Of a stretch of DNA of 64,000 nucleotides, positions 44,253 to 56,491 are shown piece after piece (positions within the stretch are counted from its first letter, which is position 1; every line of letters starts with the position of its first letter). The position numbers and the translations under genes were made by a program. The DNA is taken from contig WHVD01000022.1 of the NCBI GenBank assembly GCA_015178975.1, positions 496,001 through 560,000 on the forward strand. The letters are read 5' to 3'. Source of the DNA: Hysterangium stoloniferum (Eukaryota; Basidiomycota; Agaricomycetes; Hysterangiales; Hysterangiaceae). The notes beneath the pieces were generated by a model. It did not search any database. It had not been told where the DNA came from and saw only the letters and a program-made list of their open reading frames with translations.

Positions 44253-47200
44253 TTAGCTCCACCAGCCGTCATCACCTTGAGTAGGTGCAAGACTGACAGT
44301 GCTTGGAGTGGGAGATACAACAACAGATGGTCGGGGCGGTGCATGTATAGAATCCCATACTCCCCCCGGGCTTCCTGGAGATGAAAAGGGTGGGTCACGA
44401 TAAGATGTCTTCGTAGGTGTCACAGGAGACCGATCGCCATATGCAGTGCTAGCACGCGAAGATGGCCGAACGTCGGTACGTTTATTATATCCGTTGGAGG
44501 CCCATCGTGGTAGTGATGGGCTTACGGCTGTGGGAGTAGCGGTAGAGATGTTTCCTGGTTTGGTTTTCTGAGGGTCAGCATTAAGGCTAGACACTTCACT
44601 TTTCAGGGAGGCGATATCTTCACGTAACTTCTTTTCCACCTCCTTGAAAAAAAAAGGAAAAAGCAAAAAAAAGCCAGTTTAGTAACAGAAGCGAGGTGAT
44701 TTTTTACATGACCGACCTTAGCGATCTGTTCAGCCTTTTCCTTTTCTTCAAGCTGCATTCGTACAAATGATAAATCGGAATCCACTTGCAGCTTAGCTTC
44801 GTCGGCTTCATCCAATCTCACACGTACGGCGTCAAGTTCCGCCTCCAACTCTTTCGTGCGTTTTTCCCATTCTGAGGTGCGCTGCTGAGCTTGAGCAATG
44901 CTTTGCCTAGTAGTCTGAGAGGTACGTTCTAGATTGGCCATCTTGCTTTCTTGGTCCTTGAAGCGCTTTTGTAAAGACACATGCTCGCCTTCAAGTATTT
45001 TCGCACGGTCGCTTGCAGCCTTCAATTGAGCCACTTCGGCCGAGTCTGCAGCACTAATGAGTCGAGTGAGTTGTTGAACCTGCTCTGAAGTTTGACGGAG
45101 CTCCTGCCAATGCGACTGCTGCATTGCAAGATCATCACGATCCTTCTGAAGCTGAGCGAATCGTTGCTCCAGACTGTCCTTATCGCGCGCAAGCCATTGC
45201 TCTTGCAGCTCGAGTTTCTGAATCTGTTGAAAAATGAATAAATATAGAATATTAAAGTCAATGGATATCTAGACTAACCTGCGACTTTAGCTGATACTGC
45301 TCAAGACTATATTCACGATTCTGACGCTCAAGAGTGGTAATACGATCTTCCCTCGCTTTAGCCGTAAGGTCTGATGATTCCAAGCGTGCCAACGCATGAG
45401 AAAGGGCATCTTCAAGTTCGGTAATACGTATCCCTGCGGCTGCAATCTCTGTCTCTTTGGTGGCGCCCTTTGCTTTCAAATCTTCTAATTGTTGGCGCAC
45501 ATTCTCCCTGTCGGCTTCTGCGTTGGTCATTCGGTCAAACATCAAGTCTTTCTCGACCCGAATCTGACCATGGGCACCTCTGGCCTTGGCGAGTTGTACT
45601 TGTAGGTCGGCATTGGTAGCCAGTAGGTTTCGCACTTCTCCTGATTGGTCAGGTGTTCGAACTTTGGACATGATTTCCGCTTGAGTCTCTTTGATGGATG
45701 CGACAACCTCAGCAAGGCCATCTGGTAGTGCGTCAATGGAGGATTGTAGTTTTTCGTAAAGAGTTACAAAGCTGGCAGATTGGCTAGTAAGAGATTCGTG
45801 GTTAATAGCCAAATTGCGAACAGTAGCATCGATAGAATCTAAGTGGGGTATCAACTGCGAAACGTCGCCTGAAGATGACATATCTCTGGTGTCTTTCAAT
45901 TGAGCAGCAGTTGTGAGAATGGCGTCGATGGCATTATCAATAGCACCCGGCAGTCCCAACAGTTGAGCTGACATATCTTGATGCAATCTGTTGAGTGCCT
46001 GGCTATTCTCGATGATGCTGTCTTGACCTGTATGAAGATCTTCCACTGCCCTGCGGACATCACTAACAGGTGCATGCAAGTCATCGATGCGCTCTGAGAT
46101 ACGTGAATATAGAACATCGTTTGAATTAACCTTTTCTCGTACGGCCAGTCTGGAGTCCAAACGTTCGACGACAAGGTCAGCTACGGCCTCTTTAAGCACA
46201 TGTGGATCAGAGGCTGGCGCCATCTGTGCTAATTCCACACGTAAATGGGCAACAATAGCATCAGTGTCGACGTGAGCAGGCGTCTGTGACAAGGCCGAAA
46301 GAGTAGGCAGGAGTCGTTGCACAATAAGTCCAGCCGTCTCCTTCTTATCAGATGTGAGGTCTATAAGTTGGGAGATGTGAGGTTTCACCGCTTCAGCAAG
46401 TCTGGCGGTGACGAGATCGAAATCTATTGGTGGTTGACGGAGAGACTCCAGTCGGGGTGCGAGAACATTGCATAGTTCGGTAAGCAGCACTTCACGTTCA
46501 TCTGATGCTCTGATACGGGCGAAGTCGTCGATCTGGTCGATACGAGTAGCAAACTTGACCACCGCATTTGTCACTGCGCTGATAGTACGGTTTCCAAACT
46601 CTTCCATGATACGGTGGAAATCAGCAGGTAGACTCGTGGATGATCGCTCTCGGGCCAGATTTGATAACTCCACGCTCCTTAAAACTTCTTCCAAATCACG
46701 TCGAAGCCCTGTGCGAATATCCATGACCCCTTGCTCGAGAGTGTTTCGGATCAACTCAAAGTCTACTTCTCCTCGGGCGTCAGTTGCATCTGTTCCTCTT
46801 TCGCCTACAAGATTAGAAAGTTGTGTTTTAAGGGAACTGGCTACCTGTGCCATCATATGTTTGGTCGCTTGGTCGTGACTGTCCGCCAGATCCCTTTTGG
46901 CAAGCTCCATCCTATCATCCAACATATCCTCAAGACGTTGCTCCAGCTGATCCGCTTCGTCGCGCTTGCGGGTATAATCCGATAACCTTGACTCTGAGAT
47001 GGGGGAAGTAGCGTCGGTCACATGTAGTTTCCGATCGATTGTAATGGACTCATTTTGGACAGGTGGTGTGAAGATGACTACAGGCTGTTCCATTGTACCC
47101 TCATGTTGTTGCGTGGAGCCGGGCGAAGGGCGTGAGCGCACATTGGCCCTACGCGAAATTGTAGGAACATTGGTATCATCTAGAGAGGGGGTGTTCATAT

Positions 47201-50200
47201 GATCGAAGATTTCACGGGAGCTTAAGCGTGACCGCACAGATGCTCTTGTCGAACTATCCATGTCTGTGCCGATCAAAGCCTTTCTGAACAACGCTGCTGG
47301 AACAGTGTTGGTTGAGACGGGATGCTTGAAGTCAAGGACGGGAGGCCTTTTGCGAGCAAAGGAAGGCGATGGTTCAGCAGGGATCGCACTTTCAGCAACA
47401 CCTTCACCCTTCTCGGTGTCAGGGGTGATTGATGTTTCCCGTTCAGATTTAGGTTGTGTGTCAAATGATTCTGCTTCTGGATTGGTCGGCAACGATACGA
47501 CTGGTGGTTCTGCAAATATATGAGACTTGGACAAAACATCTGAGCCCGAGAACATGAATGGCCGCGCAGCTGCATTCAGTTGAGACGACCGTTGAGGCAT
47601 GGGGGATATAGGCCGTGTTTCTACTGGTGGCACCGATGGGGGAACGTGCAACGTAGTTGGAAAACGGAAGGAGCTCATTGTGTTCTCACCGTCTCCATCG
47701 TCATCCTCATAAGCTTTCACACCGGAGTCTCCTGAGACATTAGAATCGCGGCGTTGTCGTTTCTCTCTTCCTTGGACTCTAGACGGCGAAATTCCGACAG
47801 GAGGTTGAGGCAATGGTCGCGATACATCAGGAGTAGGGAAGGTAATCTTCGGTACCCCAGGAGGAGCGACGAAATTGAAGACTGGCTTGAACTCAGCTGC
47901 AGCCGCATTGAGGGCACGCCCCGACGATTGTTGGCGTATATGCCCTATTGGGCCAATCTCAGAGGATGCGCTATTGTTTATCTGAGCAGACAAGGGGGAA
48001 GCACCAAACACAAAAGGTTTGGCAAAGGGATTGAGGGACTCGCGTCTCGGCAGAGGCATAGATATTTCCGCTTCGTTTATTCTAGATTCATGGCGAGAGT
48101 GTTGACCAGATGGTGGGTATGAGTATTGACCCGAAGCAGTGCGGGAGTGTGGTAAAGGTGGCAAGGGGCGTGGCGAGCGAAGCTGTCCATCCACTACAGG
48201 CTGGTAGTACGCAATATCCTGTTGAGCTTGATGATGTCCCGGATGTAGCCAACCGTGGTGATCCACCAGGCGACCTTCTTCACTCGGATTAGATACGATA
48301 TCGTCATCTGGATGCGCCCGGCGTGTATGTTCACCATTTGGAGGATGAGGGAACTCAGGAATGTAACGCGGTCTCTCGGAGTCAACAAAGGAACGCTGTT
48401 GAGCACGGGCTGCGCGCCTCTCAACTCTTGCCTGGATTGCTCTCTCTTCGTCTGAGGGATTGGAATATTCTCCCAAGCTCTAGAGAAGGCAAAAGAATAT
48501 AATGAACTGCAGTGGAGAGGAACCAGGTTACATACTGCTTCGTCCTCAGTTCCGGTCCATTCAGCTGCATACTCTTGCTCCAATCGATTTTCCTGGTTAA
48601 CGTGATCGCTCTCGGACAGATACTGACCATCTTGGAGATTCCATTCAACTGGTTGGTCCAATTCCGGCGGAACAGTCTCCTCAATCGTTTCTTCGAAAAA
48701 TTGGCCGCCAACATTCTTCAACGACAATGCAACGGACACCTTCGATGCATGTCTAGTATGCGCCCCTGCCGTTGTCGCATCATCTTCAACTTCGTTGATT
48801 TTATCGCCCAGCTCTTCATCATGAGACGGCATCATTCCTTCAATTTCAACAGGAACAGGCTCTGCATTGCCGAAAGCCTGGAGTTCTTCCTCATCTTCTT
48901 CAGGGATATCTAAGCCAAATCCTCGATTGAAATCTGGGATAGTGCTTGCTACCCGACTAGGTCCAGAACTGGCCGTTGCGCTTTCTGATGGCATATTTAA
49001 TGTAAATGGCACAACACCCTGCGGCGCATGCAAATGAGGCGGCATGTCGTGCATCGGATGTTCAGAAAGGGGGGGTACAGGTGAAATACGATGTTCGAAC
49101 ATCTGGTCTTGCCCAAATGCCCCCGGAGAAACATGAGGGTTGAAGCCCTCTGCGGGATTAAACACCTGCAGTTGAGTATAGTTAGCTAAGGAGAAACTGT
49201 GACCGTGTCTTGGGAGTGGATTTTGCTGGAAGCGCGGGGGCATCTGTGGGTTTGGGGGGATGGAAAGAGGTGGTGGTTGCGGTGACGTCGACACTGATCC
49301 ATTCTGTGATTGTTGAAGTTTATTCAATTTAAAATGGAGAAGGGCAGGATCAGCCGGTGAAGAGATCTAAGAAAAAAATAGGAGGCAAGGCAATTAGCTA
49401 ATGGAACGTGGCGAACACGAGGATGCTGGGCTTACCGATGCCGCACGTCCGTGCAAATGTGACTGTCCCGGAGGCGCAGAATTGCCCCCTCGTTCCACAC
49501 CAAGTCGCTCAAGCCTTTCTTCAATTAGATTTTGATAGTATTCCTCCCACGCAGCCTATGGCAATTGTGTCGACAAAAAAGAATCGTAAGCATTAGTGAA
49601 CGCAGCATTGTAAACGAATGTTGGCTACCTTCCCAGGTAAAAAAACATCTATCGTGGCCGGAAACTCCCCTCGTTGTTCAATGGAGTGTGGCTCGATAGT
49701 CAAAATTTCTGGAGGTACGAGATCGAATAGGCTGATAACATCAGGTCGGTTGAGAGGCACCCTCGACCACAATGAGTAGGCTCGATTTTCGTCCTCTCCT
49801 TCATTTTGCGACATGCGCTCTAACGGGAGTTTTACGATAACTTTCTTTGCTTTACCCTTTTCTCCTGGTGCCAGGGTACTAGCCGGTGCGGTCGCTGCCA
49901 ATGGCATCGGACTGACCTTTCTGTTGGGTCCGCCGAGAGGAGCTTTGGGTGGCCCTCCTAAACTCACACTTGTGGTTCGCCTACTACCTCTCTGAAAGCT
50001 GGGGCCGCCCAACATCATGTGTGGTTGGAGGCCACCTGGCGTCATAGGGATACCGCCGGGAGTTATAGGCATTCCAGACGTAGGTGGAATACTAATTGTT
50101 GCGAGAGCAGCTGCAGGATTGGGGAATACGAGAGATGCATGCGACCGATGCATGCCTGGACGTGGCGCAAATGGCATATGATGACCAAAATTGGTGTGAA

Positions 50201-50327
50201 GAGGAGTATTCATTGGAAAACTCTGTTGAATCGCAGTAGGCAATCCTGGTGTAAATAAAGCTTGGGGTATTGGAGATGTTCCCTGTGGAATTTGAAGGCG
50301 CGTCAACTGTGGGTGATGGGCCGCCAT
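44253..50327 (-). CDS. Large coiled-coil protein (about 1915 aa, six exons), function unknown
   Basis: Exons 50327-49629, 49555-49436, 49366-48536, 48479-45279, 45223-44717 and 44642-44253 join in phase 0 throughout, with introns of 57-78 nt. The N-terminal part (1-235) is Pro/Gly/Met-rich, with repeats such as MPITPGGIPMTPGG. A short charged helix AAWEEYYQNLIEERLERLGV follows, then a disordered Pro-rich and acidic stretch. The central 1067-codon exon starts disordered and becomes helical (from about residue 1000). The region from there to about residue 1790 has heptad-rich coiled coil (for example AQQRTSEWEKRTKELEAELD). The tail is Ser/Pro-rich and ends DDGWWS. This build suggests a scaffold, possibly cytoskeletal or cell-cortex, but I recognise no named family. 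No signal peptide or membrane helix. Its conserved look and clean splicing contrast with the neighbouring array. Confidence 0.85.
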
Positions 50328-50770
50328 TGAGAAATAGTTTCTGGCACAGAGCCCGTTCCGCTACAGTATTTCCTCAATAGTAGTATTGAGACAAAGCGAT
50401 GTGGGGATATACACGTGGTATGGGGTATATATACTCTGTTGATGTATGCCAAACGTCCTTCAGAGGAAAACACGAACAAAAGATGAGACTGTTCAACACG
50501 TCTGCATTGTGAGATTAGAATGTGCATACCTTAATGCTGATAGCAGCTAGGAGCCGTCGTAGAACCAGAACAACAAGAGGACGATAGTTCAAAGGCAGAC
50601 CAAAGACAGAGTATAGAGCTACTTGTTGACCCTGCAATCAATCACCAGTTTGATTCCGCGTTCAAAATACCTTAGCGCTCATCCATTCAAAAAACCGTGC
50701 GATAATGTACGTAGAGTCGTTTACATTATATACCACCAACACGTACAACATTGAAGAACATGACAATAAA
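50328..50770. other. Intergenic: TOP2 3' flank and coiled-coil gene 5' flank
   Basis: 443 bp between the TOP2 stop and the start codon of the coiled-coil gene, both on the minus strand. It should hold the TOP2 polyadenylation region and the promoter of the next gene. No TATA box is obvious, and I see no coding exon. Confidence 0.5.
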
Positions 50771-53700
50771 TCAATCAGAAACGACAAAGACATCATCATC
50801 ATCCACATCCTCTATATCCGACTCCACTTCGATATACTTCTTCACTTGTGCTCGAGCCGTGCGTTTCGGTGCTGCTTCACGAGGTGGTGGCGGCGGGATA
50901 GCATCAAGGGAGTCTTCATCTTCCAAATCGCTTACAACTTGCTTCTTTTTCACAGAAGGCTTCTTGGGGTTGGAGACAGTTCTCGGTTTCGCCTTGCTTG
51001 GACCTGCCGCCGGTTTCTTTGGCTTGGGCTCGACGTCAGCGTTGTCCGAAGTAACCGCTTGCTTGTTTGGTTTCGTCTTTTTTGTTGCAGGCTTCACACC
51101 GTCATCGTCAAAGTTGTCGCTATGCGGAATGTCAGAACTTGTCGCCACGAAGAGTGACGGGATATACCTTTTCCTCTTGGGTGCTGCCTTCCCTTTACCT
51201 TTGTCTTTTGTTGCTCCATCGACCATCTCGACATCAGAATCAGATTCTACCTTCGTCATGGATGAAGCTTTCTTCGCTACAGGAATAATGGCGGCCTCTC
51301 CATCACTACCCTCCACTGTCGGCGCCACTAGATGCTTTGTCTTGGGTGCCGCTGGTGGCTTGTCTTTTGGTGCAGACGGCTTTTTGGGCTGCTTCGCAAC
51401 AGCCTTGGTTGGTTTGAACTCGTCAGCAGAGTCATCGCGATCACCTCCAAGCGATTTGCGGGTTTTAAGGGTCGCCTGCTTCCGCTTGTTGGGCTTCTTG
51501 TCGTTACCGCCATGTACATTAACCCAGTACGTGCATGCACGCTAACAAAAGGATAACACAATTAGGTCACCGGGTATATTTCAGAGCAAATAGAAACACT
51601 TACGTCCCATTCCGTTAAAAAGTTGTTGAGATCCTCAGTCCAAATTTCTACTGGAGTTCGCTTAAGCAGAGTTACCAATTCTGCTTCTTTATCGCCACGT
51701 TGCTGGAGTAATTTCTCAACCTAGCATATTAAATGTTAGTGTCATTTTCATCGTGAAGGACAGGCTTGTTCACTTTCTCGTGCGTCAAGCTCCATATCGG
51801 CATTCCAAGTAGATAGTCGAAGTCGGTAGAACCGTTGTTCTTATTGTCAACCTCGTCCTCGTCTTCAGCGGCTTCCTCAGTCTCTCCAGAAAGCTTGGCT
51901 TTCTGGATCTTCGGGAAAGCCTTGAAGTCCCTTTTCCGTAGTTCGGCAACCAGATCAACTTTCTTACGACCAGAGACTACCAATTCTTTCTTGATGATCA
52001 TCTGTACGAAGCGTACCTGATTTGTAAGTTTCTCCAGTTGCGTTTCAAGCTCGTTGGAGAGGAAATCCTAGAATCAACCAGGGTTGGCACCAGATAAACA
52101 AGAAATGTTGATCGCTACCTTTCGTTTCTGGTAGTAAGCTAGTCGCATGGTGTAGAAATCCGCTATGATGGTTTCTGGACTATCATATTTCTTCATCCTA
52201 CCTTCGGCATCGAAACACATCATGTTACTCGTGCTAATTTTTGTTGAAAGTTTGAAAAAGCCAAGCAAGCCTTGATTGACAACCTTTTCCACATCTTTCT
52301 CGGACATCGTTAAGGTGAAGGATACAGTGGTGGTGGTCGAATGTTCTTTGTAGTCCTGTAACCATTATTAAAGACTTGCTAAATGTCAACTTAACGCGGA
52401 TTCGAACCTTGAGGATACCATCGCCTTTTTCCCCGCATAGAGCCTCCAATTCAGCCTTGAAGTCGATGGTCCATTTATGCACTGGCAGCTCCGAAATTTC
52501 AATGGTTGTAGCGTTGATTTGTTCCGCTTTACCATACGCTTCATACTTGTGGTCAGCAATTTTTTTAACTTCGCCCTGAAGGTAGCATTAGACAGATCAT
52601 TGCCGTAATCTCATCAAGGGAACATACTGCAAAACCTCGCCACCAGGGAAGCATAGGCACCTGTTCTTCCCCAGCCATCAGGCGTTTAAGATTGGCCACA
52701 ACGTCGACAGGATTATAGTTTGGGATATTCGTACTCCAACCTACGTCAAATATGTCGTATATATAGTGTCAGCTGAAAAATTAACGCTTACCAGTTCCGA
52801 TACCTTCAACGCCATTGAGCAGAACGACGGGCAAAATTGGCATATACCACTCAGGCTCAATGCTCTTTCCATCTTCCGTTTGATAATTAAGCAGAGGATC
52901 GTCGGCAGGATGGAATACAACACGAGCCAAAGAGGACTGCATCGTGTGTATATAACGGGCAGATGCATGGTCTTTACCACCCTATACGTCACTCAGAAAT
53001 CTATGGCATTCAGGTCGTAAATGGAAGTACCTTCTCTCGTGTACCATATTGACCACTAGGCTCTAACAGGTTAACGTTGTTACTACCCACAAAATCTTGA
53101 GCCAAAGCCACGATAGTAGAAGTCAAGCTGGCCTCTCCATGGTGGTATTGCGCATGCTCGGAAACATAACCAACCAATTGTTGAACCTTTCGAATTGTAA
53201 GAGATTGATTGAGAAGGCGTCAGAGCACATGACTGACCTTAATTTCGCTTTTCAGTTTCTTCTTGAAAGTGCCGAAGAGTACTTTGCGCTGACCAGGTTT
53301 GAGGCCATCAACTACGGATGGTATTGAACGAATGTTATCAGCCATTGAGAATAAAATAAGCTCCTTGTTGATGAAGTCTGAAATAGGGATTTCCTCAACA
53401 TCGTGATTTAAATACGTGCCAGGCTGGAGGGGAAATTAGTCTCAATGATAGAAAATAACAGGCGACCAACCTTGAATTGTCGCAACCATTCTTTACGTTC
53501 CTCAATCTTTTTCTTGCTGAACGCAAGCTCGATTAGGTCTCTGTCGCCTGGTTCCGAAGGTGTGAATGGGATCATATGTTTTTCCATTTGGCGGAAGTAA
53601 TAACGTGCGTCCTCGTCCGTACTCGTCCCCAAACCCTTCAAGGTGTCAGTTTACAAGGATACATGCAGTTGATAAAAGACACACCTTGTAGTACTTATGT

Positions 53701-56212
53701 GTATAACGATGGGTATTGTGAGTCCCTTCCAGCCACTGCTCATATTCGGGTATCGTGTAGAAATTGATGCGTTCGTTCCCTTTTGTCACCTACCGAACAC
53801 GATCGATACGATAGATATTAAAGGAAGCAGCACAGCTATACAACTTACTCTAACGATTGGGGTAATGAACTCGACCAAGAAGCCGGGTATTCGCAACAAA
53901 GACGGATAAAAGTGATCAAGAAAATTGATGAGAAGTCCTTTAATGTGCGATCCGTCGTGGTCCTTGAGTGGTGAGCGACATCAGTACAGAACTAATCAGA
54001 ACAGACAAAGCAAACATACCTGATCCGTCATGATCATTAGACTACCATAGCGCAAGTCAGAGACTGAATTATATTCTTTATTGTGCTGAAGACCCATGAT
54101 TTTCTTTATATTTTGAATCTCTTCATTCTTTATAATTTGGCTATGGTTGGCTTCCCGGACATTGAGCAATTTACCACGGAGTGGGAACACTCCGAAATTG
54201 TCGCGACCTGCAACACTAAGGCCTGCTATTGCCAAAGCTTTGGCAGAATCTCCTTCTGTCAAAATAAGCGTGCATTTCGAGGCATTCCGACCTCCAGCGT
54301 TGTTAGCATCGGACAATTTTGTCAAGCCAGTGAGCCTGGAGAACGATTTTTTAATAAATAAATATACCCTATATAAATATATATAGGCCCCGTGTACACA
54401 CCGACTCCGTTTAGATCCATCAGTCTTCTTGATTTGTTGGTCAGCCTTAAATTTTGCCCAGCTGAGAATGTTTTCGACAATGGGTGTTTTACTGACTATG
54501 AAATATGTCAATAGCATCACCACGTGGGAAGAAGGTCTATTCACCTTTTTTCAAGAAGTCTTCAGAAAGAGTAGGCTTCGACCCACCGAATTTACTAGCA
54601 GTGAGTGTCAATGTCTCTTTGGTTTGACTATCAAATGTGGGATTTTCTATCAACGCATTGACGAAAATCCACATGTGATTCTTAATTTGGGCAGGTTTAA
54701 CTGTAGCGGCCTTGTTCTTCTTGGTAATGCTAGCAATAAGGTTCTTTGCAATTTGATCCTGGATGAGCAGAACGTGTGTGCCGCCTTTGATCGTCGAGAT
54801 AGAATTCGCAAATGAGATTTGTTGAGGCGTTCCATCAGAGACAGCGAAAGCAACCTCCCAACGAGAATTAATCCGTTCATAAATCACCTTTGGCGGCACC
54901 TGAGCTGCTCCTCCGGAAACCTCCGCAGCTTGCGCAGCCGCGGATGAAATATACATCTTGACGTATTGCTCGAAATCCTTCACCTTGATCCTCTCATCAT
55001 TGAGAAATACTTTAATGTCTTTGACAGTACCCGCCATGTCATAGACGCGCTTCTTCAACAGTGCAACCGTGTCCTCATTGATTTTAGTCATACCGAAACG
55101 TTGTAAATCGGGTCTAAAAGTGACTCGTGTATACTCTTGACTTCCGCTTGTCTTCGTGATCTTCATCTTGCCAACTTTAGTCATGTTCTCAGTCCATGTC
55201 TGTTTATACTTCTGCGAAGTGTTCTTATCGGCAGTTTCGACTGTGAACTCCTGAGAATATATGTTTGCTAGCTTTGCACCGTAGCCATTACGTCCACCGG
55301 TGAGTTTCTTCTCGTCGTCATCATAGTTTGACGATGTAAGGAGGTGTCCGAATATCAATTCAGGAATATAAATCTTCTCGGTGGCGTGCAGCTCGATTGG
55401 GATACCCTTTCCATCATTATAAACGGAGATAGTGCCCTGTTCGACATCAATGTTGACCTTCAGCGTGGACATATTCGGGTCGTTGATCTTGATGGCGGTG
55501 AGCAAGGATAAATTGTAGACACGTGAACAACTACCTTATTGTCAGCTGCATTTACTAATATCTCATCTACAATCTTGAAGAATCCTGGTACATAAGTAAT
55601 TTCTCTGCCAAAACGATTAGTGTGCCTCCTCACTACGCATGAGATCATACCTATTTGTCATTCTTTTATTCTCAGAGTCATAAACCCACATATTCTGTGT
55701 ATGAGCTTCTACGCTTCCAATATAAGAATCCGGCCGCTTTAGAATATGCTCCAATTGTGTGAGCTATGTGACGTCGACATTTAGTTAATGGAATGCAAAA
55801 ATTTGAATCACGAACCTTCTGATACATTTCAGTGGCAGTCTTATCTTTTCCTCTAACTTGGACTGGCAGAACTGTCTTATTCTTTAACGAATGAGCTTCT
55901 TCATCAGATCCAGAGGCTGAGTCAATATCCATGTTGTTATCGGTCCCATTCTCGTCGATTTCCTTCAAAACTTTGGCCTGCTTCTTCTTTGACGCGCCTG
56001 ATACTATCTTCTTGGAATCAGCTGCTGCCTTCTTTGTTGGTTTGTTGGTCTTTGGAGCAACCTTGGTCTGGACGCGTTCTCCAATCATTGATAAATCCAG
56101 CAACAAACAGAAGACGTACCTTAACTTTGGCCACTGGTACGTAGCCTTCGGAATCAGAGTCCGACGCTGACACGTTATGGATATCAAAACCTTCCTCACC
56201 GGACGAGCTCAT
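50771..56212 (-). CDS. TOP2: DNA topoisomerase II (about 1498 aa, 19 exons)
   Basis: Nineteen exons with GT-AG introns of about 47-70 nt close into one frame from ATG 56212 to TGA 50771. This nuclear ATP-dependent enzyme passes one duplex through a double-strand break to decatenate and relax DNA. Order: acidic and basic N-tail; GHKL ATPase ([12 protein letters not shown] near residue 155; [15 protein letters not shown] near 245; the QTK loop in FDSQTKETL near 440); TOPRIM ([26 protein letters not shown] near 627-638, split by an intron after DQ); winged helix with the catalytic tyrosine in [12 protein letters not shown] (about Tyr879); C-gate region with [11 protein letters not shown]. The C-terminal 250 residues are charged, Lys/Pro/Asp-rich and probably carry nuclear localisation signals. 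Length fits fungal Top2. It lies in tandem with GCN20 upstream, 279 bp apart. Confidence 0.97.
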
Positions 56213-56491
56213 AGTAGGTGCTAGAAAGTTGGGGTTTGGTGGGGGGACACGCGCAAATCGGAGTTTTAAGACGCGTCTCCAAACTCTCACGTGATGGGGT
56301 GTCACGTTCTTCATCAAACAGGAGTACTTCACTTTGGACTTGAATAGCCCACCAAGGTTCCACTTCGCAAAAAAACTTTTCAATTTTTCGCAGAGGTATG
56401 GAGAATGTCAACGGGAAGACCACTCAGTAAGAACTCGTCCCTAAGTTCCGCACGACACAGCCCACTACGATACAACTCCGAACCCACCCAG

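Noticed and set aside
46468-46878. 136-codon plus-strand frame inside the coiled-coil gene
   Set aside because: Antisense shadow of a long helical exon; no start context or splice partners.
50751-51545. 264-codon plus-strand frame near the TOP2 end
   Set aside because: Antisense to the low-complexity Lys/Asp/Pro-rich tail of topoisomerase II; the open frame is a by-product of biased codons.
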